DNA from: Apostichopus japonicus
Lineage: Eukaryota > Echinodermata > Holothuroidea > Aspidochirotida > Stichopodidae
Length of the DNA: 60,000 nt
Assembly: GCF_037975245.1 (NCBI RefSeq)
Contig: NC_092580.1
Span: 8,098,501-8,158,500, forward strand
Direction: 5' to 3'
The position numbers and the translations under genes are program-made. Positions 47,401 through 56,940 of the stretch are shown here, in pieces (the stretch's first letter is position 1; every line of letters begins with the position of its first letter). The notes under the pieces are model-generated. The model did not search any database, had not been told where the DNA came from, and was given only the letters and a program-made list of their open reading frames with translations.

Positions 47401-49573
47401 AACATATTGTCATTCGTTATGTGTAACGCAATTGTCATTCGTTTAGTAACACCCTTTCATATCCTCCCCAAAGTAATTTGCTAAACATGACGAAGAAACA
47501 GATACATTTATAATACATTTTAGAGTGAACTCATGTGATATATAGTTGTGTCAACATTGTTACAGGAGAACAAAAAATATCTGAACAAGCTGCAGCTTCT
47601 GAGCTTCTCCCCCTGGGCCACAGCAGGGCGTGTCACCCCCCCCCTACCCACAACAATTAATCAATCGCAATTTACCTCCATCCTCCAAACCATCACAAAA
47701 GTGATCTCAATCTGTAGAAGTTGCAATGTTGCTTGTATCTGACAAATGCTTGATTTCCCTTTACTGTATTTATTGTTTATCTGTCTGGCATTTCAACTGT
47801 TTTCTGTTGGTAAAGGGAGCCTGCGTGCATAGCCACAGGTTGTAAACTGCATGTAAGAAATGAAACTAGCAGCCAAGTCTCTGATGGCATGTGCCCCACT
47901 GAACGCGGGGGGGGGGGTGTGGGGCGGGGAGGGGAGGGGTAGTGATCACCCGAAGGTTAGATAATTTTACATATTGTTAAAGACACTATAAAGGAATGAA
48001 GGTAATGCGTAGCCAATCTTTAATTAAACGATTGATTGTTACTTCGAAATGTTCGCCTCCACGTACGTGACGTCACACTATATGCGGTGTAATACTGCTT
48101 ACGGTATAGTTGAAATTTATGTCCAGTATCTATCAAGTATAAGGTTGTTGCCCACTTGGTGTGTAGTTCTTTTGGGTTCGATGTTGCAATACAGCGATTG
48201 CTTTACTATAGTGGCTTAAATTTGTCTTACGAGGCTTCACCTTTAAAGTTGGTATACTGCTATTAGAGTCTATATCAATCCACCCGAAAGTTTCAGAGAA
48301 AGTGCCAAAAAGCAACAGGAGAACATCTTTTTTTGGATATGTTTCAATCGGGATCTTGTTTTTGTGGCTTACATGCTAAAGGTCATGAATGGAAGTACAT
48401 GAGGGTCAATTGTGGTAAGTTTAGCCCTCTTTACTCCTCCCGTGAGCAGCGTACGAAAATTGTATACTACTGAGTGAAGAGGTTTGTTTACAAGTGACCA
48501 AAACTTCACCGCCTCATAGCAAAAAATCTTCAAGGTCATGATACGGAACATTGATGGTGCCATGAAAGGCCAACTTGTCAGCTATCCAGTAATGGGTAGC
48601 TTTTAGCTAGTGAGAACATCTATCTAGACTTAGAGACCACATTGCTTGATTTAGTGTGTAAGTCCAAGTGGGGCTTTTATAGGCGTATGCTACCTTAATC
48701 AAATCAAAACTATAAGTAATTGAACGCTGTAGGGAATGGAAAAGCCCTACTTTACCTTCACATCGTAAAGTAATTGCATGATAAAATGAACAATCAGATA
48801 TAGGAGTTAGTATAGTAACATAACACTGATTGTATCACAGAAACACAAAGTCCTTTGCATATTAGGGGTAGTGTGTTTTGTACTCAATTTGGGTGGTTTC
48901 ATACATGTATGACCGTTTAACTTGATATAGAACAGGTTAGGTAAACCATGGAGCTATAAACCTGGTTTATAGCTCCATGGGTAAACATAACGAGTTGCTA
49001 CTTCACATCACACAAGCCTACTATGTAATTATACATAAAGTATGTCACGTGGTATTACAGGTTGCTTGGACACAATGTCTATTTACATATTGGCTCTTTT
49101 GAATGATATTGACAGTAAACCATTTGTGCACGTGATACTACATTATACGTCACAGTGAAACAAAGTTAACGTTGTAGACTTACCCACGTATAAGTTCCTG
49201 TCAAAATAACTTCCTCCTTTAATGGTGTAACTAAATAAGGCGTCATGTTAGTGCAACTAACCCCAACAACCCTTGATATGTATAGAAAAAACTCCAGCAC
49301 GGCTCATATAGTCCTCGGGGACTGTTTTTCCCGCCAGCTTTTACAGGCCTGGGTCTAATCCGAAAATCACCTTAAGTGACACACAAAAGAATTTGGTCAC
49401 TAAGCGCATTCATGTAACCCTAATACACTCAGAAGGCTAAACTTCTTGAAAAACAGCTTTCTTGTTTTGTTCCTTTTTTTTTGGAAAAGAGTCACAAATA
49501 TTACTCACCACGAATGGAAACTATAACTGTAGCATTCCTGGGAGTTGCCATTAAACCTTCCTTGACAGATCCA
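43565..49573 (-). CDS. Single-pass membrane protein, 3' part (ectodomain end, TM helix, long tail)
   Basis: Five exons with matching phases encode about 395 residues of the C-terminal part. The first visible piece ends an extracellular beta domain (LMATPRNATVIVSIR, as in the last strand of a cadherin or fibronectin-III repeat). A Thr/Pro-rich stalk (SPFTTITPTTK) and a transmembrane helix (LLWFIVPFAFAFVFFICFE) follow, then basic stop-transfer residues (CRRRKHRIKKP). The cytoplasmic tail of ~330 residues is rich in Ser, Tyr and His, with a poly-His run (HHHNNHHHHHHHR), a PPKY motif (PPxY, a WW-domain ligand) and C-terminus TARGIV. The LWFIV membrane entry resembles usherin, but this is too short to assign a family. 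Upstream exons lie to the right and perhaps beyond the window. Confidence 0.8.
44388..44435. repeat. (TA)n microsatellite
   Basis: About 24 TA units in the intron between the last two exons of the membrane-protein gene, preceded by CATACATACA and CCACACACA runs. Confidence 0.95.
44579..44848 (-). CDS. Membrane protein, tail exon (89 codons)
   Basis: Acceptor cttaacag, donor ACAG|gttaga; phases 2 in, 2 out. Begins RKHRIKKPSSRNRSN right after the TM exon and ends NRHRHYHDHNN. Low complexity, Ser/Thr- and His-rich. Confidence 0.82.
45150..45232. repeat. ACGATAAAT short tandem repeat
   Basis: Irregular copies of ACGATAAATT/ACGATAAATA in the intron upstream of the tail exon. Confidence 0.7.
45262..45361 (-). 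CDS. Membrane protein, transmembrane exon
   Basis: Acceptor attccag, donor AGAAG|gtaagg. Encodes NSLTLLWFIVPFAFAFVFFI then CFECLMLGIPCR: an uninterrupted ~24-residue hydrophobic helix with basic residues on the cytoplasmic side. Confidence 0.88.
46552..46605 (-). CDS. Membrane protein, stalk exon (Thr/Pro-rich)
   Basis: Acceptor tttgcag, donor CAAG|gtcagt; encodes VKSPFTTITPTTKVNNQ. Phases join both neighbours. Confidence 0.78.
46814..47454. mobile_element. Non-autonomous DNA element with 9-bp TSD and GAATGACA subterminal repeats, 641 bp
   Basis: Ends begin GGG and both carry ACTAAA(A)CGAATGACA. Perfect 9-bp direct repeats TTTCATATC flank it (46805-46813, 47455-47463). CGAATGACA recurs about ten times at the left and as TGTCATTCG at the right. 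The duplication length suits Mutator- or Merlin-like transposons; the superfamily is not settled. No coding capacity. Confidence 0.78.
47455..49508. other. Intron of the membrane-protein gene
   Basis: Contains homopolymer G/C runs (47635, 47910) and the 35-bp palindrome at 48946-48980. No exon seen. Confidence 0.55.
48946..48980. repeat. Perfect palindrome, 17-bp arms with a 1-base centre
   Basis: CCATGGAGCTATAAACC, T, GGTTTATAGCTCCATGG. Flanked by GTAAA on the left and GTAAAC on the right, so it does not extend further as an inverted repeat. Confidence 0.95.
49509..49573 (-). CDS. Membrane protein, membrane-proximal ectodomain exon
   Basis: Acceptor attttacag, donor CGTG|gtgagt; encodes GSVKEGLMATPRNATVIVSI then R. 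The exit phase fits the stalk exon. It needs two bases from the preceding exon, which was not found. Confidence 0.68.
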
Positions 49574-49995
49574 CTGTAAAATACAAGAGTGCTATAGATT
49601 GTATTACAAACGATGACAGTTACAAACGTGTTAAGTCCTCCACAGAAGTTCAAGGCAACAAGTTTATATGGAGCCCACGCTTCATAGACTATACGCGCTT
49701 TATCCGTACAGATTAACAACAGTGATAAGCACTCCTTTAAAAAATATTTGCGTTCATTTATTGTTTGCTATGCTTGGTTGCACACAAAGGAATATCATTG
49801 AAGTTCCATTCAATTTTATTGAAAAGAAGCTCGTATATTTCTACAAAAAAAGAGTAGCTGAAAGCAACCACTGAATTGCTGACAACACAATGTAGGCTAA
49901 CTTATATCAGGGCCCATCTTCGAATTCACAGGGACGTACCTTGGTATAACTCTGAGACAGTGGTTGTAGTTAGTTTAATCCGATAGAAATTTTTA

Positions 49996-50100
49996 GCCTC
50001 TGAAGAAGATCCTGCTAGGATCGAAACGTCAGGCCAACTTACTTTTACACATTCTATTACACAGGCTCTCTAGTGGATAAGCAGTTTGCTAACAGTTTTA
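49996..50100 (+). repeat. Dispersed ~105-bp repeat, copy 2 (plus orientation)
   Basis: Counterpart of 28439-28542. Starts GCCTCTGAAGAAGATCCTGC with the same GATCCT-GCT-AGGATC hairpin and ends near AAGCAGTTTGCTAACAGTTT. Confidence 0.75.
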
Positions 50101-51115
50101 CTTCATTTTGTTATATTCTAACTATAAAGGTATGTTAAAAGTAGTATAGCGCCACAAAATGGCCTGGTCTGAGATGACGCGAAACCAGTAATTGGTACGG
50201 ATGGGGTAAATAACGGCACAGCTTTGAAAACTGCAAAGAGCAGTCGAATTATTACTATCTTAATATGCAACAATCATGTACTTGCTACTATCCATAATTA
50301 TTCAGCCAAAGAATGAATTAATTGTTTCCTGCACAATGTAGGCTACTATATTATTATGATGATGCGCAGGGCCGGATTTAGACAAGTGGAGGCCCGTGGG
50401 CAACCTTCAGTGGTGGAGGCCCCCCCTCCAGTGATCGCCGTCCTGGGGGAGGTGTGTAAGGGGAGGGGTATTGTATTTTTTTCCAATAATTAAGGGTTCT
50501 TGGATGCGAAATGGTGCAGTATTTTGTGATTTCTGAAGTAAATTTTGTGATTTCTGAAGAATTTTCATTACGGTATGTAGGCCTGTTTGCCTGCAAAATT
50601 TTCAGTACAAGTAAAAAGGTTGCTACAACCTCTCTCACTCTCTGGAAACTGCAAAATGTTTTCAAAATCAAGGTTAGGGTTAGAATATCAGGTCAGGGTC
50701 CATTATAAGGGGATATGGAGCATTTTCTTTCATAATCCGACGTCAAAAATGACTAAAGTTATCTAGAAATTGGGTTCTGGAGAAAGGGGCTGTTGTCCCA
50801 TTTCCAAGAATTTGATCGGCCTACATATGCTAATTATCCCGGACAGCCGAAAAAAACTCAAACCCAGGGCCTAAACTTGCTTTTAGCTGGACTGGACTGA
50901 CATGATTCATGACGAACATGTTAATGCCAATTGCCAACTGCCCAGACGAGCACGGGCCTGTGTATGTGTGTGTAGAGGGGGTGAGAAGACAGTTGTTTCA
51001 TCATTGCACATGAAAAGAATCAATTAGCAATACCTGTCTGAGATCTAGAGGGAGGTGATGACAGGCGCACTGTCAGGGTGTACTGAAATGTTTCAACCAA
51101 AACCATTAACCTAGT

Positions 51116-51777
51116 CAAGGGCGGCGGAAGCACTTTTAATCTGGGGGGGGGGGCACCGACATCAAAGGGCACTTTGCAGAAATTCGATTGGACTGATGCT
51201 GCCTTATATTTAGTACCCTTTATAACTCTTATTGTATTATCTTATTTGCGTATACACATCACTCCATCAACGCCCCCCCCCCCCCTCTCAAGGAAAATAT
51301 GCATACTACCACTGCAATATCCAGTGTGCAAATTGGGAAACAAGGGACAAGTCTTCTTTTGATCGACAAAATGAGGTGAAATCATGCTAGTTGCACGTAG
51401 GAATCTTCCGAATTAGAGTTTATTTCTTGTTAATACCTTAACAAAATTTTCCATTTGAAATAGCTTTGAGTTTGACCCACAGAAATTCATTAAAAGTCAG
51501 GGGCGTAGCCAGGAATCGCAAGGTTGTATACACGACTATCTGAGCGGAGCGCCACCATCGGTTGGCGCGGAGCGTACAAGAAAATTTTTGGTTTTACAAA
51601 ACCCTCAGATGGTCGGAAACGGCCCTTCCCGAGTGGTCATTTTGGTTCCCTGGCCTCTTGCTTACTTGAGACACCTCAATTTTTATGTAGAAAAAGGGCA
51701 CATTTTTAACCTGAGGAAAAGTGGGGGGGCACGTGGCCCCTGTGCCCTCCCCCTCCCCCCCGGTTCCACCGCCCTTG
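51116..51777. mobile_element. Nested non-autonomous hAT element, 662 bp
   Basis: Termini CAAGGGCGGCGGAAGC and GGTTCCACCGCCCTTG (imperfect inverted repeats) are flanked by perfect 8-bp repeats AACCTAGT (51108-51115, 51778-51785). Contains an internal AGGGGCGTAGCCAGGAAT terminus-like sequence at 51499 and one copy of the shared ~100-bp module. Confidence 0.88.
51529..51640 (+). repeat. Shared ~100-bp module, one of five copies
   Basis: Contains CTATCTGAGCGGAGCGCCAC, the hairpin GCGCCA-CCATCGGT-TGGCGC, AGCGTACAAGAAAATTTTTGG and TCGGAAACGGCCCTTC. Related copies lie at about 24890-24995, 25500-25610 and 25662-25772 (minus) and 59609-59715 (plus). Confidence 0.85.
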
Positions 51778-54072
51778 AACCTAGTTCTAAAGAAAATAGA
51801 CGCTGAGACTGATGACTTTGGATATTAGGCCAATCATGTTTGTCTGCCGACGTGTGATTTGCAATAACGGGAAAACAACCACTTAGCTGTTTCTACCATT
51901 CACAAAGAGATACAATTAAAATTGAATATGACTTCAAGCGTATGCATGGTGTAAGCCGCGCGCAATATGATTTTGATTGATGATATTTGTCAGCCTACAT
52001 TTAATTTGTTTTCTTCAAATTTCCCCTTATATATATTTTTTTTTCATGAAGTATGTGGAGGCCCCTTGTTGTGGAGGCCCGTGGGCAGCTGCCCACGTTG
52101 CCCATTGGTAAATCCGGCCCTGATGATGCGAAGTATTCCTCTTCGCATATCTAACCCAAAGATTCAGCTGTTTAGTCGGTTAATCACTTGCTAAGAATAA
52201 CAAACCTAGACCCAGAGCGTGATATGCAAATGAAGTTATGCTATATTTGTCCTTTCGATTAAGAATAATTAATGGTTTCATTGGAACGACACACCATGGA
52301 CATATTTATTTGTTAAGATAGTATAATTTGGGGAGCCTAAATGGAACAAAGAAGAGAAAACAAGGGATAACATTTTTGAATATTTCACTTAATTTTCAGT
52401 GACTATTTTGTACCACACAGGTCATTTACATATTAATCTATCGAGTGCGAAATCAGGTCACATCAATGTATGTTCATTGTGTACATAACACGATGCCCAC
52501 CGTCAGTGAATACACGGTTACAGTCCCGAGGTAAGCCTGATTGAGAGTGGATCAACTTCGTTGGTTTTCGCGCCCTGGGGATCTCTCTTTGGTGATTTTT
52601 TACTTCAAAGTACATAATTTCATATCTATGTGAATAATATGAATGATATCTATCATGAAAAAATATTAATATTATTACCATGGACAAATTGGGGGCGCTA
52701 TTAATCAAGATAGCCGCCGTATAGTTCTAACATGACATATAATCATAAAATTCGTAACAACTTTACATCTGGCTTGAATTTACAAAGACTACATAAGAGT
52801 TTTGTTTTAAATGGTTTGGCATCGAGAGACTTGACCCAGAAGATGCACGGCTGCTTTTAATTCACATAGCTTTTGATAAGATGTCAAAAATGAGGTTCAA
52901 GAGCTAATGCAAAATTAACTCTATGTAACTCTATGTAAAGTTTGTGTTATGCAACTAACGTAAGTGTATACACTCTTAAAAATACCTAGTCATTTTTAAC
53001 TAGAATCTAGTCAAATTTGACCAGATTACCATGTAAAATATGACTTTATGAGATCCTCGTCATTTTGACTAGAGACATCTGGTCATTTTAAGTGACTAGA
53101 AAACCTTGTTCTCAATTGACCAGAAACATCTCATCATTTTGACTACATACTAGTCAAAATTGACTAGATCATTGCCTTCTTAAATAGGCCTTCGAGGCCA
53201 GTGGTTTTTCATTTGATTCTAAAAAATAGTCAGGGGCAGACATATAAAATCCGGTGAATTTATATATAAGGAAAGCAAGACCCACCATTGCAGACGTTCT
53301 GAATGCTATTGGAATTTAAAATGAAATACTATACTGTATCCAGAATTAATGTTGAATGAAGTTCATAAAACGTACAAGCACATTTTGTGGCTCAATTTTC
53401 AGTTGGCGCATGATTCCAGTCATCTATGGTAAGATATATACATCGTGCAAAGACACTATCATTACATTTAATGTGATAGTTACTATATGTTTTTGGTTTT
53501 TCTCTCAAGGTTTAATGGCCTGCTGCATATCAAACGGTCCTGGTAGGGGGGGGGGCACAAAAATGCTACGACATGATGGGTTATGTACACATACAAAAAT
53601 TTGACATTTCGAGTCAGAAATCAATTTTTTCTAAACCATTTAAAATTTATTAAGATTCTACTGAATCTTGGTCAGTCTGAATAACATTTGTAAATTTTGA
53701 AATACTGTTCCATTAATATAACATTTCTTAATATTATTTCAAACATATATAACTAAGTTAAAATTATTGCACAAATCACATGAACCTCTAAAATATTAGG
53801 CGATTCCAAGCTCGTCAAAACCAAGTGGAGTTTCTGAAGTATGATGGCCTGTAAAGTATTTGGTCTTGGGTATCATTAAAAGAAAAGAAAAAGGGCTTAA
53901 CCAGCTCCACTATTAGAATTATATTTTGGTTTTGTAAAGTCTTTATAAAAAAATATATTTGGAGCAAACTCAGTCATACAAATTTCATGCTGGCCCAAAT
54001 AATATAAGGTAAGCATTCCAACATTAATGCTTTCAGTCAATACTATAAACATGGATCGTAAGCACACTCTTT

Positions 54073-55209
54073 TTAAATCTCATTTGAAGTTTCTGCACTG
54101 CATGATACAAAATTCTTCAGGGCCAAGACACTTGGTGTTGACCTTAGCCTCCCCTTCCCCTCGCCCAGCCCGTAAATGTTCTTTTGAATTAAATCCCACA
54201 CGTTATTAGGCTCCCAAGGGTAGTTAAAGCCAGTACATAAAACACTTTGAAACATAGATCAACTGCCTTGATAAGAGAACTAGCTGGTATTGCCATCCTT
54301 TCGACTATCACAAACTGTTGTTCTGGGTTCCTTCTGTTCTCTCCAATGATTAGAATAAATGGTTGCGTTGGCTAACCTTAGCCAGGAACTCTGGCAAGTT
54401 GGTTCCAATCTGCAGTGATGAAATAGTGAAAACAATAAACAAGATATGCAGTGATAGTTGTGAATTTTTCTCACATGCAAAGCAAAGGGTGAAGGCAAGA
54501 AAATCTGATCCCATTTTTAAATTCATATTACTGACTTTTGAAACTGAAATGTAAGTCCATTAATAGATATCCTATACTGTAGATACTTCAAGTCACACTT
54601 TTTTCATCTCAGGTATGCTTGAAGTATTTTCAAATCTAAACCAACTGAAACTTGTATTTAATAAAAAAATCTTTTTTAATTATAGCAAGAAAACATGTTT
54701 TGACAATTTGACTTTCAACCTTTTGACTTTCAGTCACAACTATAATTTTTATTCAGATGGTCCAAATTGATGGTCCAAATACCTGTGGACTTTGCAAGTT
54801 CATGAAAACCTTTCCTTCTTAATACAATATCCATGGAAATCTATCTTAACACAAAGTCCATCATAGAGCATCTCCAGACCAAGTTTCAGTTTGGGAGTAG
54901 TTTTGGACACACACATTCACACAAATCACACATCAAAATTGTCTTCCCTTAACTTCGAAGTGTATTTCTGATTGGTTACCGTCACCCCTAGTACATCTTT
55001 CAACGCACAAGTACATGTACTATTTGTTCCAGTTCTAAGAAAATGGGATAAGTGGTTTAATGTAGTTACCTGTACACATTGCACAAAATACTGCATTGCC
55101 TCTGCTAAAGTTGCTTTCAGCTTCTTCTTCTTTCCGACTACATCACACTAAGTTCCCGCAGGAAACAGAAGTGGAAGTACTTGCAATGCCACTGAAAGCT
55201 TCTTCTTGT
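54073..55209 (-). pseudogene. Decayed copy of a multicopy uncharacterised protein family
   Basis: Two exons join in phase. The first (55209-55070, acceptor attccag, donor CAG|gtaact) encodes KKKLSVALQVLPLLFPAGT, a TAG stop, then KLKATLAEAMQYFVQCVQ. The second (from 54409) starts IGTNLPEFLAK and continues in shifted frames with QPFILIIGENRRNPEQQ, FVIVERMAIPASSLIKAVDL, CFKVFYVL and FNYPWEPNNVWDLIQKNIYG. This order (LFP, GT..FL, QPF.L..G, VIV...IPA.S...A.D.CFK.FYV, YP...W.F.Q..IYG) recalls the C-terminal half of uncharacterised multicopy proteins of fish and marine invertebrates, some named SAMD3-like. One in-frame stop and two frameshifts (near 54362 and 54238) mark it as broken. The family function is unknown to me. 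Confidence 0.65.
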
Positions 55210-56580
55210 CTGGAATTTGCAAAACAAAGTACATACAACTGTAGTTAGCTTCAAACATGCAACGTTAAATGTTATCAACTGTTTAAACTAACTCAAATTG
55301 CAGCGTTAATTCAAAGCACGGGCATACACATAGGGTGTCTATAGATAGTGCAGTGCATGAAGCACTGTCACATTGCACTGACACACCTAGCTTCTGTACT
55401 GTTTCAAAAACAGCAGTAATTATATTCTTAATAATAATAATAAATTACACTTAGGCTATATCGCGTTTAATACAGCGTTTCAAAGCGCTTACTAGTAGTA
55501 GTACTAGGCCTACTCAGAACTCAGTACTACTAGGCCTAGTACTAGTATAGTCAAGGCTTCATAATTGACGCACCCCCGTAATTGACGCACCTTCAATTAT
55601 TACTAGCAACGATACAGCAGGCCACCTAAACTTTTTGCAGTCAAGCAGAATTACACATTTCATGAGTTTGAATCCATTTCAGTTATTTGCTGACCAAATT
55701 GTGGTATTTTTTAAGCTTTTAACATCCCCCCCCCTTCCCAGATTTGCACGTTTTTTTTGGCATTTGGAAATCTTACATCCTAAAAATAACCAACATTACC
55801 TTAATATGATAACATGACTCTCTGGGACCTGACCTGTCTGAGCTTAGAGGCTGAGAGCATAGCAAACAGCATCTAAAGTCAATGGATGTATACTAAGGCC
55901 TACACTACAGTTACCTTATCGACGAATGTGTCAATTTAGGGGTATGAAAGAACTTGACACGGCAGACATTGTGTGGTCAAATTCTGCTCAATTGTACGGT
56001 GCATAAGCACAGAACCTTAAATATTTTGGGATCATAACATTTCTGAGGTACTACACATATAAAAAACACATACAGTTGAGTGATTTGGATTTTTCCTTGA
56101 TAGACATCGTTGATCAAATCCTTAAGTGCGTCAATTATGAGCCCACCATGCTACTACTACTGACATCTGTATTAGTGGACGCAGATTGACAGAGAAGAGT
56201 TATTTGATACAAAATCGTGAGTTTATTAGCCATATATCCCAGGAACGAACTGCGATGGCATAAGGTAAAAGAATCGTGAGGTTACAATTAAATCCGTGGC
56301 TTCAATTCACGAAATTTTGGAGCACCCTACTACTTACTATGCCTAGCATTATAAGGCCGAGTCGGACAGCGTAGGCACTTAGTGCGTTAGTAAACCAAAC
56401 GACAGTAGCCTAAACACACCTGGTACAAAATGCACACAACTTTGAACTGATGTTGCCTACTAACGTTAAGCCTAGTCTACATGACTTCAACGTTATACCG
56501 GCTATCCTCATTGCATGAACGAACGGACGTTCACAGAATGTTGCCTTTGCAGGATACTAAGCACATTTTATAGCATATTG

Positions 56581-56670
56581 TAGCACTCACCTTTAAATGT
56601 GTCGATTTTCTTTTGTTAACCCCCATTTCGTATGGGTTTTTGAAACAAAATCGTCCTCGTTTTCGTCCAT
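56581..56670 (-). pseudogene. Possible first exon of the transposon-borne gene
   Basis: ATG at 56668-56670 opens MDENEDDFVSKTHTKWGLTK followed by a stop just before a consensus donor AAAG|gtgagt. A second ATG in another frame gives MGVNKRKSTHLK up to the same donor. It lies 266 bases inside the right terminus. Assignment to the gene at 54073-55209 rests only on position. Confidence 0.3.
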
Positions 56671-56940
56671 CTTAGTGTAGAAGTAGTCTAGCCTGGCGGT
56701 GGTTGCGCGTCGAAAAGAATGCAAAGACGAACGTCTGAATTCTACAGGCAATGCGCAAACTCAGCTGTAACTATGGGTACCTTGTCACTTGTTAGCTGAT
56801 ATGATCCGAAACTGGTTAAATTAACTAGATCAGAGTGACCGTAACGAGAATATCTAATCAAGTCGACCCTTTTCTAGTCAAAACTATTTTGACTAGACTT
56901 TCTGGTCGGAAAAATGACTAGGTCGTTTTAAGAGTGTATA

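Larger units (their letters stand above)
50367..52122. mobile_element. Non-autonomous hAT element, 1756 bp, with a nested hAT
   Basis: Termini CAGGGCCGGATTTA ... TAAATCCGGCCCTG, then GGAGGCCCGTGGGCA inside both ends. Perfect 8-bp direct repeats ATGATGCG flank it (50359-50366, 52123-52130). CAGGGCCGG is a classic hAT terminus. No transposase frame remains. The element at 51116-51777 is nested in it. Confidence 0.92.
52971..56936. mobile_element. 4-kb TIR element carrying a decayed multi-exon gene
   Basis: Ends CACTCTTAAAAATACCTAGT... and, inverted, CACTCTTAAAACGACCTAGT... match over the first ~27 bases and then through TCTAGTCAAA motifs. Both are bordered by TATA (52967-52970, 56937-56940). 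Many GACTAG/CTAGTC motifs lie within 210 bp of the left end. The inside holds a minus-strand pseudogene with exon-like structure (54073-55209) and a possible first exon at 56668. No transposase was recognised. A TA or TATA duplication with CACTCTTAAA ends resembles Tc1/mariner- or ISL2EU-like elements. Confidence 0.75.

Noticed and set aside
49996-50040. Bona fide hammerhead ribozyme
   Set aside because: One extra base in the core before helix II, no clear helix III and no NUH cleavage site; the minus-strand copy also has T for the first core C.
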